From Yoonia vestfoldensis SKA53 (lineage in GTDB: Bacteria; Pseudomonadota; Alphaproteobacteria; Rhodobacterales; Rhodobacteraceae): a stretch of 64,000 nucleotides of DNA. The notes beneath the pieces are model-generated. The model was not told where the DNA came from. It was given only the letters and a program-made list of their open reading frames with translations, and did not search any database. The translations under genes were made by a program, and so were the position numbers. This document shows positions 1-8,083 of the stretch, one piece after another. Where the stretch lies: assembly GCF_000152785.1 (NCBI RefSeq), contig NZ_CH672414.1:215615-279614 (forward strand). Direction: 5' to 3'. Within the stretch, counting starts at the first letter, position 1; every line of letters starts with the position of its first letter.

Positions 1-237
1 GGTATCGTTACCGACGGCGACCTGCGGCGTCACATGCAGGGCCTGCTGGATCACACCGCGGGCGAGGTGATGAGCGCAAACCCCACCACCGTTTCGCCCC
101 ATGCCCTTGCCGAAGAGGCCGTCAACATCATGAACAGCCGCAAGATCACCTGCCTGTTTGCGCTGGATCCCGCCAACCCCGGCAAGGTCACAGGCATTTT
201 GCATATCCATGACTGCCTGCGGGCTGGTATTGTCTGA
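1..237 (+). CDS. kdsD: KpsF/KdsD-type arabinose-5-phosphate isomerase, C-terminal part
   Basis: The reading frame is open from the first base, so only the last 78 residues are present. They read as the end of one CBS domain (GIVTDGDLRRH) followed by a second CBS domain beginning at HTAGEVMS and ending ILHIHDCLRAGIV. This tail is characteristic of D-arabinose 5-phosphate isomerases, which make the Kdo precursor for lipopolysaccharide by interconverting ribulose-5-P and arabinose-5-P; the sugar-isomerase domain lies outside the window. An lptC-like start follows after two bases, the usual order in Rhodobacterales. KpsF and GutQ share the same architecture, so the exact subfamily is inferred from context. 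Confidence 0.85.
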   Translation, partial: GIVTDGDLRRHMQGLLDHTAGEVMSANPTTVSPHALAEEAVNIMNSRKITCLFALDPANPGKVTGILHIHDCLRAGIV

Positions 238-239
238 CC

Positions 240-476
240 ATGGTTGGCGGCGACAATCTGTATTCGCAATGGGTCGGCTGGGCCAAGATCCTGCTACCGC
301 TTTGCGGGCTGGCTTTGCTGTCGATGCTGTTTTTGTTTGCACGCGGGCCGAACGACGGCACCAAGATCCGCCCCCATACCCCCGCGAGTATTTGGGGAAA
401 TAAGAAGGTGCAGGTCAGACCAGATGGTCGGGCTGTGGCATTCCCAACACGTGGAAACCCCCATCGACGCGGATGA
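240..476 (+). pseudogene. lptC: truncated LptC (LPS export) N-terminal fragment
   Basis: Starting two bases after the isomerase stop, the first 45 or so residues read as the start of LptC, the bitopic periplasmic protein of the lipopolysaccharide export bridge: MVGGDNLYSQ, then a membrane segment of about 22 residues (AKILLPLCGLALLSMLFLFAR). After about residue 45 the frame runs through the recurrent intergenic motif at 381-408 (SIWGNKK) and ends in unrelated residues at 476, antisense to the end of fabI. LptC proteins are normally about 200 residues. No LptC beta-jellyroll, lptA or lptB follows. I read this as a rearrangement scar; an intact lptC would be expected elsewhere. Confidence 0.65.
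381..408 (+). repeat. recurrent intergenic motif, family A, copy 1
   Basis: The sequence CCGCGAGTATTTGGGGAAA followed by TAAGAAGG resembles copies at 43742-43775 (same strand) and 35355-35386 (opposite strand); the shared core is GAGTATTTNNGGAAATAAGAAG. This copy lies precisely where similarity to LptC ends. The role is unknown. Confidence 0.7.
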
Positions 477-1206
477 TCTCGCCTGTGGTGCAGGCCCCTG
501 CGTCCGAGGCAAGATAGACGGCAGTGCCGCCCACCGCCTCTAGCGTGGCATTCGCGCGCAGGGGGGTATTTTGTTCGGTGTGCTTATAGGTCTTGCGCGC
601 CCCGCCGATGGCCGCCCCAGCAAGGGTTTTCATCGGGCCGGGGCTGATCGCGTTGACGCGGATGCCTTGGGGGCCAAGGTCGTTGGCCAGATAGCGGGTG
701 GCTGATTCGAGTGCTGCCTTGGCCACGCCCATCACGTTATAAAATGGCGTGACGCGGTTGGACCCCTGATAGGTCAGCGTCAACAAGGTGCCGCCGTTTG
801 GCATCAACGCGGAGGCCCGTTTGGCCACGTCGATGAAAGAATAGCACGAAATCGTCAGCGAGTTTTTGAAATTTTCGCGGCTGGTGTCGATGATCCGGCC
901 TGCCAATTCATTCTTGTCGGAAAAAGCGATGGCATGGACCACGAAATCGAGCGTGCCCCATGTGTCTTTGATCATCGCAAAGGCGGCGTCCATGCTGGCT
1001 TCGTCTGTCACATCGACATCGACCATCATGCTGGAACCGACCGATTGCGCCAGCGGTTCCAGCCGCTTGCCGAACGCCTCGCCCTGATAGGAAAACGCGA
1101 GCTCTGCGCCCGCATCGGCCATCGCTTTGGCGATGCCCCAAGCGATGGACCGTTCATTGGCCACGCCCATGATCAGCCCGCGTTTGCCCTGCAATGTGAT
1201 CGTCAT
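415..1206 (-). CDS. fabI: enoyl-[acyl-carrier-protein] reductase (NADH)
   Basis: A 263-residue FabI, the short-chain-dehydrogenase-fold enzyme that reduces trans-2-enoyl-ACP in the last step of each fatty acid elongation cycle. The FabI cofactor motif GLIMGVANERSIAWGIA-like region is at residues 10-27. The catalytic pair is Tyr156 and Lys163 (YNVMGVAK), the same numbering as the E. coli enzyme, and SPGPMKTLA is the substrate-binding stretch. An in-frame upstream start exists, but MTITLQGKRG aligns with the family and lies four bases after the fabB stop. It is the last gene of the fab operon and is convergent with the lptC fragment. Confidence 0.96.
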   Translation of the reverse strand: MTITLQGKRGLIMGVANERSIAWGIAKAMADAGAELAFSYQGEAFGKRLEPLAQSVGSSMMVDVDVTDEASMDAAFAMIKDTWGTLDFVVHAIAFSDKNELAGRIIDTSRENFKNSLTISCYSFIDVAKRASALMPNGGTLLTLTYQGSNRVTPFYNVMGVAKAALESATRYLANDLGPQGIRVNAISPGPMKTLAGAAIGGARKTYKHTEQNTPLRANATLEAVGGTAVYLASDAGACTTGEIIRVDGGFHVLGMPQPDHLV

Positions 1207-1210
1207 CGTC

Positions 1211-2440
1211 TTACCCTTGATATTTCGACAACAGCATCGACCCGTTGGTCCCGCCAAAGCCGAAGGAATTGGTCATCACCGTGTCCAGCCCCGCATTGTC
1301 AACGCGCACCATCGCAATTTCGGCCGGATCGAGCGCGGGGTCCAGCGTTTCTACGTTGATTGACGGCGCGATGAAATCGTCCTGCAACATCAGCAGGCAA
1401 TAGATCGCCTCTTGGGCACCTGTGGCGCCCTGGCTGTGGCCGGTCATCGACTTGGTGGAACTGATCGGCGGGGTGGAGCCACGACCAAAGACGCGGCGCA
1501 CGGCCTCGACCTCGCCCACGTCACCGACGGGGGTCGATGTGCCATGGGCGTTGATATAGCTGATCTTGCGTCCCGCTGGCAGGGTGCGCAGCGCGCCGCG
1601 CATCGCGCGTTCGCCGCCCTCGCCCGATGGGGCGACCATATCGGCCCCGTCGGAGGTTGCGGCAAAGCCAGTCACTTCAGCATAGATTTTCGCGCCGCGC
1701 GCCAAGGCACCTTCAAGGCTTTCCAGCACCACGATTGCGCCGCCGCCTGCGATCACGAACCCGTCGCGGCCTGCATCAAAGGCGCGGCTCGCGCGCTCTG
1801 GCGTGTCGTTGTATTTCGAGGACATCGCGCCCATCGCGTCGAAGAGGCAGGACAGTGTCCAGTCCAGCTCCTCGCCGCCGCCTGCGAACATGATGTCCTG
1901 CGTGCCAAGCGCCACCTGTTGCGCCGCCATGCCGATGCAATGCAGGCTGGTGGAACAGGCCGAGGTGATCGAGAAATTCATCCCCTTGATCTGATGCGCC
2001 GTCGCCAAGTTTGCGCTGATTGTCGAGGACATGCATTTGGGCACCGCAAAAGGCCCGATCCGCTTGGTCGCACCTGTTTCGGTGACGACGTTATGGGCAG
2101 CGAACATGGCCGATGTCGACGGCCCGCCCGACCCCGCGATCAGGCCAGTCATCGGATTGACGATCTGGTCCTGCGTCAGCCCCGCATCGGCAATCGCCTG
2201 ACCCATCGCGATATGCGCATAGGCGGCACCGGGGCCCATGAAACGCAAAGTGCGCTTGTCCACATGATCGGCCACGTCGATCTTGAGCGTGCCGGCCACG
2301 CGGCTGCGAAAGCCGTGTTCGGCCATTTCCGCGCTTGCGACGATGCCGGACGTGCCGGCCTTCAGCGCGGCGGTGACTTCGGTGGTATTATTCCCGATGG
2401 GCGAGACGATCCCCAACCCGGTGATGACAACACGGCGCAT
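1211..2440 (-). CDS. fabB: beta-ketoacyl-ACP synthase I
   Basis: A 409-residue condensing enzyme. The thiolase-fold triad is visible: nucleophile Cys162 in [12 protein letters not shown], His in [11 protein letters not shown] and His in [14 protein letters not shown]. The C-terminal GFGGTN motif is present. FabB elongates unsaturated acyl-ACPs produced by FabA and is normally encoded directly behind fabA. Here fabA lies about 1.7 kb upstream, separated by a two-gene insertion. The stop is four bases from the fabI start, so the two are cotranscribed. Transcription may start within or before the insertion; no convincing promoter was identified in the 164-base gap upstream. Confidence 0.96.
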   Translation of the reverse strand: MRRVVITGLGIVSPIGNNTTEVTAALKAGTSGIVASAEMAEHGFRSRVAGTLKIDVADHVDKRTLRFMGPGAAYAHIAMGQAIADAGLTQDQIVNPMTGLIAGSGGPSTSAMFAAHNVVTETGATKRIGPFAVPKCMSSTISANLATAHQIKGMNFSITSACSTSLHCIGMAAQQVALGTQDIMFAGGGEELDWTLSCLFDAMGAMSSKYNDTPERASRAFDAGRDGFVIAGGGAIVVLESLEGALARGAKIYAEVTGFAATSDGADMVAPSGEGGERAMRGALRTLPAGRKISYINAHGTSTPVGDVGEVEAVRRVFGRGSTPPISSTKSMTGHSQGATGAQEAIYCLLMLQDDFIAPSINVETLDPALDPAEIAMVRVDNAGLDTVMTNSFGFGGTNGSMLLSKYQG

Positions 2441-2604
2441 GCGGCCTCCCTAACTGGCTTTGGGTGTGTGTAGGGGAGAGGAGGGGGCGGGGCAAGTGGG
2501 GGAGGGGGGAGTAAGCTACATCGCTAAGCACGCGAGGCGGTGCATAGGCGTCGCCAAAAGCACACAGAAAAAGTTCTTCGCTTGCTAAATCTTCGCTTAA
2601 GTCT

Positions 2605-3366
2605 CTAAATTACATACTTAAGCACCACGTTCTCAACAAGATCTTCGACAAAGTCGACGACCTTTGATCGCAAAATCTTCACTCCAGAAGGGTGCGCGCA
2701 TGAGTTTCTTGTTCCGAGCTTCTGCTCTAAGATCTTACGAACATCATTTGAGATAATATTGGCGCTTCGACAGAATTCAATAAACTTTCCTTCAGGTATA
2801 TCGTTGAAATCATCGCGCACAGTTATCGTAGATACCTTTACGCGCTTATCAGTATTTTTAGCGAGTACGGCGTTAAACTCAAATAGCTTATGAACAAGAA
2901 TATAGTCAATTAGGTGGTTCACGGTTAACACCCAGGCCATGACAATTGTCGCGCGGTTTGCACCAACCTCAAAACAATCAAGTGTCTCCGCCAAAAATTC
3001 CTTTGCATTTCCCGCCGGCATTTCTTGACTTAGGGAGCGAAGCGTCGCACTGGTCTTTGAGGTAGTTGTTTCAACGCCAAGCTTTCTGGACAATTGGTCG
3101 CGCATGTGGCGTTGTAACTTGTAGCCGCTGCCGGATTTCACAAACTTCTGTGGCTTCGTCTTCAATCCTTCAGACAAACGAGACGCCGTCGCTCTGGGCG
3201 GGGTCAAATCGCAAGCTGTAAAGCACTGATCGACATCTTTTGCGCTCGCAGCATCTTGACCAAGCTCAACGGTCAGGAAGTAGACAAACAGTTCAATCAA
3301 CGATGTTTGCGACTGATAGGCCGCGTTTTCAATCGAGTTGAAAAAACGATTGACCGCGTCTGTCAT
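2605..3366 (-). CDS. HEPN-motif protein, second gene of fab-operon island
   Basis: A 253-residue protein of no named family that I recognise. Residues 22-97 form a compact helical/winged-helix-like domain resembling the C-terminal domain of the partner encoded upstream. Residues 120-250 are largely helical and end in KLGTRNSCAHPSG, where Arg220-x4-His225 matches the RX4-6H active-site signature of HEPN ribonucleases and toxins. The start codon overlaps the partner's stop by four bases (ATGA), implying translational coupling. HEPN proteins commonly act as RNA-cleaving toxins or abortive-infection effectors; that role here is inference. Codon use and GC are unlike the flanking fab genes. Confidence 0.6.
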   Translation of the reverse strand: MTDAVNRFFNSIENAAYQSQTSLIELFVYFLTVELGQDAASAKDVDQCFTACDLTPPRATASRLSEGLKTKPQKFVKSGSGYKLQRHMRDQLSRKLGVETTTSKTSATLRSLSQEMPAGNAKEFLAETLDCFEVGANRATIVMAWVLTVNHLIDYILVHKLFEFNAVLAKNTDKRVKVSTITVRDDFNDIPEGKFIEFCRSANIISNDVRKILEQKLGTRNSCAHPSGVKILRSKVVDFVEDLVENVVLKYVI

Positions 3367-3944
3367 TCAGCTGCTTTTTTCTTGAGCGAATGTTCAAAAT
3401 GGTTCTCGCCCATGATAGTAATCTTAATGTCGGTTGCTGAATTATAATCAATAAACCCTTTCTTAGAAGCAGTGTCACGGAACGCCTGCGAATATGCACT
3501 GGGGACTTTCTCCTTTATGGCACGAAAGCAGGTATAAATCTGATCGGTGCTAGGCGCAGGAATGTTTTCTATATCAATAAGGTATTTCAGGAAGATCAGG
3601 ATTTTCTCAGGCGCACTATTTGGTTCAAACTGATCGTAGAACGCTTTAAGCTTCGATGTGTCGACGGTCTTATCGAGTTTGGGCGCATCCGGGTTCACGC
3701 TAGTCTCGCCAGCCTCCGAAATAGCTGCCTTCTTGCGCGATTGTCCGCGGCGCTTGCTTTTGGCGGAACCGGCTGAAGCGGTTTTTGATGAGGGCGCATC
3801 TACTAGTTCGCGTGCCTCCGGTGCGGTTCTGGAGTGCTGTGTGAGCCGATCTTTGAAGTCGTGATACACGGCTTTTACAAACTCAACATCACCTTCAACA
3901 TCTACGATTCCTTGTGTTAAGTTGATATGCAACTTAGTTTGCAA
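3363..3944 (-). CDS. partner protein of HEPN cassette, first gene
   Basis: A 193-residue protein with a TTG start preceded by AGGAG eight bases upstream. Three parts are visible: a short N-terminal strand-helix unit (residues 1-37, INLTQGIVDVEGDVEFVKAV), a Lys/Arg/Ser/Ala-rich linker (about 40-92, with SKRRGQSRKK), and a C-terminal domain (97-187) whose spacing and residues (YL..., CF, KG.., K-T-I-M-G) resemble residues 22-97 of the HEPN protein. The shared domain looks like a winged helix, so nucleic-acid or protein binding is plausible. It could be an antitoxin, sensor or adaptor for the HEPN protein. Function is not established. Confidence 0.55.
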   Translation of the reverse strand: MQTKLHINLTQGIVDVEGDVEFVKAVYHDFKDRLTQHSRTAPEARELVDAPSSKTASAGSAKSKRRGQSRKKAAISEAGETSVNPDAPKLDKTVDTSKLKAFYDQFEPNSAPEKILIFLKYLIDIENIPAPSTDQIYTCFRAIKEKVPSAYSQAFRDTASKKGFIDYNSATDIKITIMGENHFEHSLKKKAAE

Positions 3945-4137
3945 CGCAGGTACTCCTGATAATCATAAAACAAAAATCCTGATCAACATATAGTTGTATC
4001 AACTTGCTTGCAAGAAAAACAGAAAGAAAAAGTTCAGCCACCTAGGTGCCGACAATTGCGGCCTGATTGTTAAAAAACTAGTATGGAGACGGCAACGATG
4101 AAACGACCAAGGTTCGCGTTGAGTAGCCTCCCCCCCC

Positions 4138-4647
4138 TCAACTCTCGCTTAGCGCCACTTTCATATCCGTCACCTGATAGATCACCTCGCCGTCGGCCTC
4201 GACGATGCCGTTGGCCACGCCCATCGTCAGGCGGCGGGTTTGCAGGGCTTTCGTGAAATCGACCTTGTAGGTCAGCATCTTGCGGTCGGGGCGGACCATG
4301 CCGGTCAGCTTGACCTCGCCCACACCCAGCGCATAGCCGCGCCCTTGCCAGCCGCGCCAGCCAAGGTTGAAGCCCGTCAGCTGCCACAGCCCATCAAGCC
4401 CCAGACAGCCCGGCATGATCGGGTTGCCCGGGAAATGGCAGTCAAAGAACCACAAATCCGGCGTGATGTCGAATTCGGCCACAACATGGCCCTTGCCGTG
4501 CAAGCCGCCGTCGCCCGAAATCTCGGTGATGCGGTCCATCATCAGCATCGGCGGCGCGGGCAGTTGCGCGTTGCCGGGGCCGAACAATTCGCCACGGGCG
4601 CATTGCAAAAGGGCTTCTTTGTCGAAACTGGTGGGGAAATCGGCCAT
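4138..4647 (-). CDS. fabA: 3-hydroxydecanoyl-ACP dehydratase/isomerase
   Basis: A 169-residue hot-dog-fold FabA, which dehydrates 3-hydroxydecanoyl-ACP and isomerises the trans-2 to the cis-3 double bond, committing carbon to unsaturated fatty acids. The catalytic His71 sits in [17 protein letters not shown], and the conserved Asp follows in that stretch. Length matches the family. It is divergent from irr, the standard Rhodobacterales arrangement. The normal downstream partners fabB and fabI come only after an inserted two-gene cassette. GTTGAG (4118-4123) and CTCAAC (4137-4142) could form a small stem at the stop codon. Confidence 0.96.
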   Translation of the reverse strand: MADFPTSFDKEALLQCARGELFGPGNAQLPAPPMLMMDRITEISGDGGLHGKGHVVAEFDITPDLWFFDCHFPGNPIMPGCLGLDGLWQLTGFNLGWRGWQGRGYALGVGEVKLTGMVRPDRKMLTYKVDFTKALQTRRLTMGVANGIVEADGEVIYQVTDMKVALSES

Positions 4648-4794
4648 GGCGGGGGTCTCGTTCTTGTTTGCGGTGTGATCCGACCAGTATCACCGCGCGC
4701 TCCGTGAGGGCAAGACCAAGGGTGGGCCTGTGTCTTTTCGTTTGATTTTGGCGGGTTTCTTCCCATATTAAGGGCGAGGCAAGGGACAGACCTG

Positions 4795-5211
4795 ATGAAA
4801 GACATGGACAACCACCGCGGAACCGACTGGCTGGCAGGCGCAGGCTTGCGCCCGACGCGGCAGCGGCTGACGCTGGCCGACCTGTTGGTGGGCGACGGGC
4901 AGAACCGCCATGTCACCGCCGAAAGCCTGTTTGACGCCGCCAGTGCCGCGGGTGAAAAGGTGTCTTTAGCGACGGTCTACAACACGCTGCGCGCCTTTTG
5001 CGAGGCCGGCCTGATGCGCGAGATCACGGTTGATGGCTCGAAAAGCTATTTTGACACCAATATGACCGATCATCCGCATTTCTATTGGGAAGACACGGCC
5101 AGCCTGACGGACGCGCCTGCCGATCAGCTGGAAATTCGCCGCCTGCCGCATGCGCCCGCAGGCGCCGAGATTGCATCGGTCGATGTCGTGATCCGGCTGC
5201 GCCGCAAGTAA
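4795..5211 (+). CDS. irr: iron response regulator, Fur family
   Basis: A 138-residue Fur-family protein with the winged helix at residues 15-80 (LRPTRQRLTLADLL, VSLATVYNTLRAFCEAGLMREI) and a short dimerisation domain. It contains HPHFYWED where Fur has a metal-rich region, a variant typical of Irr, the haem-responsive iron regulator of alphaproteobacteria. Cys-x-x-Cys zinc motifs are absent. Divergent transcription from fabA supports the call. A second start three codons downstream (MDNHRG) is possible. The TAA stop lies inside the arm of a REP-like palindrome. Confidence 0.88.
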   Translation: MKDMDNHRGTDWLAGAGLRPTRQRLTLADLLVGDGQNRHVTAESLFDAASAAGEKVSLATVYNTLRAFCEAGLMREITVDGSKSYFDTNMTDHPHFYWEDTASLTDAPADQLEIRRLPHAPAGAEIASVDVVIRLRRK

Positions 5212-5233
5212 GGTGGATTGCAATCCAGCCTGC
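5208..5233. repeat. REP-like palindrome, copy 1 (contains irr stop)
   Basis: GTAAGGTGGATTGCAATCC followed by AGCCTGC is an imperfect inverted repeat with a perfect GGATTGCAATCC core. The TAA of irr is provided by the left arm. Related copies follow miaB (7957-7982) and metK (13247-13272). It is just upstream of a decayed REP-associated transposase. Confidence 0.6.
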
Positions 5234-5276
5234 ATGATCAACTGACCATTCTGGTTTACGCTGACCGGATGTCACA

Positions 5277-5742
5277 TATACTCGGCGCTATGTCCCCGGC
5301 GGGACCTATTTCTTTACCGTCCGTTTGCAGGACCAGCGGTCGGACCTGCTGACCGCACGGATCGGCCTGCTGCGCGATGCGGTGCGCCTGTGCCGCAAAC
5401 AATCGCCGTTTCGCATCGATGCGGCCGTGATCCTGCCTGCGGATGATCACATCTGCCTTTCCACGGCATCTGCCTGTGCCTGACAATCTGACCGCGGTCC
5501 ACAAACGCCGTGGCGAAAAAGGCATCTGGCAGCGCCGGTTCTGGGAACATGTGATCGAGGATGAGGGCGATTTTGCGCTGCATCTGCACCTGATCACCAC
5601 GGCCCCCGTTCGCGCAGGGCTGGTGCGGCGCGCGACCGATTGGCCCTATGCATCATGGCCGCACGTCAAAGGCGCGACACTTAAAACCATTGCCCGGGTT
5701 CCATCATCCCCAGATCGAGCAGTTGCTGCGCCTGCCATGTAA
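5277..5742 (+). pseudogene. decayed REP-associated tyrosine transposase (RAYT)
   Basis: Translated in two frames, this 470-base stretch resembles a RAYT (Y1 transposase). From 5277 the frame gives YTRRYVPGGTYFFTVRLQ and continues to FRIDAAVILPADDH before a stop near 5483. From about 5461 another frame gives RGEKGIWQRRFWEHVIEDEGD and VRAGLVRRATDWPYASW. The HMH/HUH centre after VILP is damaged and a middle segment is missing; the 5' end also lacks an in-frame ATG. RAYTs act on REP palindromes, and REP-like sequences occur nearby. The remnant overlaps the 3' end of the next gene on the other strand. Confidence 0.8.
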
Positions 5743-6592
5743 AACGCACTGATTTCGACCAGTGAAACGTGGCTATCGCATCACGGCTGCCGGGGTTGCG
5801 CCGCAAAGCCTTGGCCGCGCGGAACGAACAGATGGCAGCGGTCACGCTATGGTGCCATGGGCAGGCATAGGTGTTGTATTCAGGATCGCTCAACCGGTGA
5901 TCCGGCCCCAAGACAACGCCCTTGGCCGCGCGGAACAGGGCCGCGCGGTCCAGCCTGCGGCTTGCGGGCGGGACATGGTCCTGAAACCGCCAGCGCAGGC
6001 CGCCGCAGATATCCACCTGCCGGTCAAGCACAGCGCCCGCCGCATCACGCCGCGGTATCGCAAAATAGCCCGCACTGTCGAACCATGCTTCTTCCAGGTC
6101 TACCGCATCGGGGTGGGTGGTCAGATCGCGGGCGTACAGGTCGATCACATGGGTCATCACGCTGTGGCGCCGTTCTTCGGTCACGAAGGTCAGCATCTCG
6201 CGCAGAGTGCGATCCGCGCTGAACGGAAAGAAAAGGAATTCGGCGTTGTAGCAGTGATATATCCACGCGCCACGCGCGGCTGCACTGACCGTGTTGATGA
6301 TCTGAGGCAGGGCCTCTGGCTGGGTCACGTCATGGTCGACGCGGTGCAGTGCGATATCCGCAGGCAGGGCGATGGCCGGATCGCAAAACGCGATCAGCGT
6401 GCTGAAACCAATGGCCGCATGATGCCGGATCGTTTGCTCCACCGCGACCTGATCTTCGATCAGGATCAGGCAGATCGGCCCTTTGGACAGGGCGCGCGTT
6501 TTATCGGCGGTCAGGGCGGACAGGCTGGTGTAATGCATGTGCGGCGGGTATCCGTGAAAGACACGCGCAAATTGTGACAGATCGCGCCGCAT
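5681..6592 (-). CDS. glycosyltransferase family 2-like protein
   Basis: A 303-residue protein. Residues 35-130 form an alternating alpha/beta region ([35 protein letters not shown]) and carry the [15 protein letters not shown] motif seen in the glycosyltransferase 2-like family often annotated in Rhodobacterales. The C-terminal part contains [23 protein letters not shown] start three codons upstream is possible, but the ATG has better spacing from a GGGG stretch. The acceptor and donor sugars cannot be predicted. It is divergent from miaB, and its 3' end overlaps the RAYT remnant. Confidence 0.6.
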   Translation of the reverse strand: MRRDLSQFARVFHGYPPHMHYTSLSALTADKTRALSKGPICLILIEDQVAVEQTIRHHAAIGFSTLIAFCDPAIALPADIALHRVDHDVTQPEALPQIINTVSAAARGAWIYHCYNAEFLFFPFSADRTLREMLTFVTEERRHSVMTHVIDLYARDLTTHPDAVDLEEAWFDSAGYFAIPRRDAAGAVLDRQVDICGGLRWRFQDHVPPASRRLDRAALFRAAKGVVLGPDHRLSDPEYNTYACPWHHSVTAAICSFRAAKALRRNPGSRDAIATFHWSKSVRFTWQAQQLLDLGMMEPGQWF

Positions 6593-6649
6593 TGCAAGCA
6601 AAGCCCCAAGCCGCTAGAACGCCCGCAACCTCAGCACCGGATCGAACCT

Positions 6650-7960
6650 ATGACTGCGCCCAAAAAGCTCTTTATCAAGACCTATGGCTGCCAGATGAAC
6701 GTCTATGACAGCGAACGCATGGCCGAGGCGCTGGGCGGGCAGGGCTATGTGCAGACCGACCATGCCGAAGACGCGGATATGATCCTGCTGAACACCTGCC
6801 ATATCCGCGAAAAGGCGGCGGAAAAGGTCTATTCCGAACTGGGCCGCATGAAGGTGCTCAAAGACGCGAAACCCGATCTGAAAATCGGCGTGGCAGGCTG
6901 CGTGGCACAGGCCGAGGGGGCAGAGATCATGCGCCGCCAGCCGATGGTCGATCTGGTCGTCGGCCCGCAAAGCTATCACCGTCTGCCTGCGATGGATGCG
7001 GCCGTGCAGGGGGGGGCAAAGGCGCTCGATACCGATTTTCCCGAAGATGACAAATTCAAGACGCTGAAGACACGATCAAAGGCCAAGCGCGGCCCGACCG
7101 CGTTTCTGACCGTACAGGAAGGCTGCGACAAATTCTGCGCCTTTTGCGTCGTACCCTATACCCGCGGTGCCGAGGTCTCGCGCCCTGCTGACCGGATCCT
7201 GCGCGAGGCGCGTGAACTGGTCGATGCGGGCGTGCGCGAACTGACGCTTTTGGGCCAGAACGTGAACGCCTATCACGGGCATGAGCGCGGGTTGGCGGGC
7301 CTGATATGGGCGCTGACCGAAATCGACGGGCTCGAACGCATCCGCTTTACCACCAGCCACCCCAATGACATGGATCAGGCACTGATCGACGCGCATGGCA
7401 CTTGTGAAAAACTGATGCCCTATCTGCATTTGCCGGTGCAATCGGGGTCTGACCGTATTCTCAAGGCGATGAACCGCAAACATACCGCCGAAAGCTATCT
7501 GCGCCTGATCGACCGTATCCGCGCCGCGCGCCCCGATATCTTGTTGTCGGGCGATTTCATCGTGGGTTTCCCCGGCGAGACGGATCAGGATTTCGAGGAC
7601 ACGCTGCAATTGGTGCGCGATGTGCATTACGGGCAGGCCTATTCGTTCAAATATTCCACCCGACCCGGCACGCCGGCCGCTGAAAAACCGCAACTGCCCG
7701 ATGACGTGATGAATGAGCGTTTGCAGCGCCTGCAGGCCCTGTTGCGCGACCAGCAACAACAGACCCAGGCCAGCATGATCGGCCGCGAAGTCAAGGTTTT
7801 GTTCGAAAAAGCAGGGCGCGAGGCGGGCCAGATGATCGGCAAATCCGAATATCTGCATGCCGTCTATGCCGATGCCCCCGCCACGGTGCTGGGGCAGGTG
7901 CGCCGCGTGCGGATCGTGCAGGACAGCGCCAATTCGCTCAAGGGTGAATTGATCGGGTAG
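6650..7960 (+). CDS. miaB: tRNA-2-methylthio-N6-dimethylallyladenosine synthase
   Basis: A 436-residue methylthiotransferase that adds the 2-methylthio group to i6A37 of tRNA. The N-terminal UPF0004 domain has Cys14, Cys50 and Cys84 for one [4Fe-4S] cluster. The radical-SAM motif is Cys159-x3-Cys163-x2-Cys166 (CDKFCAFC). A TRAM domain occupies roughly the last 65 residues. It heads the miaB-phoH-ybeY-corC-lnt array. The TAG stop lies in the left arm of a REP-like palindrome. Confidence 0.96.
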   Translation: MTAPKKLFIKTYGCQMNVYDSERMAEALGGQGYVQTDHAEDADMILLNTCHIREKAAEKVYSELGRMKVLKDAKPDLKIGVAGCVAQAEGAEIMRRQPMVDLVVGPQSYHRLPAMDAAVQGGAKALDTDFPEDDKFKTLKTRSKAKRGPTAFLTVQEGCDKFCAFCVVPYTRGAEVSRPADRILREARELVDAGVRELTLLGQNVNAYHGHERGLAGLIWALTEIDGLERIRFTTSHPNDMDQALIDAHGTCEKLMPYLHLPVQSGSDRILKAMNRKHTAESYLRLIDRIRAARPDILLSGDFIVGFPGETDQDFEDTLQLVRDVHYGQAYSFKYSTRPGTPAAEKPQLPDDVMNERLQRLQALLRDQQQQTQASMIGREVKVLFEKAGREAGQMIGKSEYLHAVYADAPATVLGQVRRVRIVQDSANSLKGELIG

Positions 7961-7982
7961 GATGGGGCAAGACCCACCTTAC
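7957..7982. repeat. REP-like palindrome, copy 2 (contains miaB stop)
   Basis: GTAGGATGGGGCAAGACC followed by CACCTTAC forms an imperfect hairpin (GTAGGATGGG against CCCACCTTAC, with G-U pairs). The right arm is shared with the metK copy. The miaB TAG falls in the left arm, as irr's TAA does in copy 1. Confidence 0.55.
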
Positions 7983-8083
7983 GCGGTGTTTGCGGAACTA
8001 TATTGTCGCAATCCCAACTGCCGCCTTGCGCCTTGCGGTGCGACTTGCCACGATAGCTAAATATAGACTCAAAGGAGAGCTGT

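Larger units (their letters stand above)
2566..4035. other. low-GC two-gene island inserted between fabA and fabB
   Basis: Rhodobacterales usually carry fabA, fabB and fabI contiguously; here about 1.5 kb with two genes separates fabA from fabB. Base composition drops visibly: bases 2821-2880 contain 24 G+C of 60, whereas bases 10501-10560 in the core contain 44 of 60. The 11-mer AGAAAAAGTTC occurs as a direct repeat at both edges (2566-2576 and 4025-4035). No transposase or integrase is present. The island boundaries are inferred from these repeats and could be off by tens of bases. Confidence 0.6.

Noticed and set aside
1412..2473. Plus-strand open frame of 353 codons opposite fabB
   Set aside because: Antisense to a clear KAS I gene, with composition typical of shadow frames and no ribosome site.
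4118..4142. Stem GTTGAG/CTCAAC at the fabA stop as an intrinsic terminator
   Set aside because: Only six pairs with a 13-base C-rich loop and no T-run; too weak to call.
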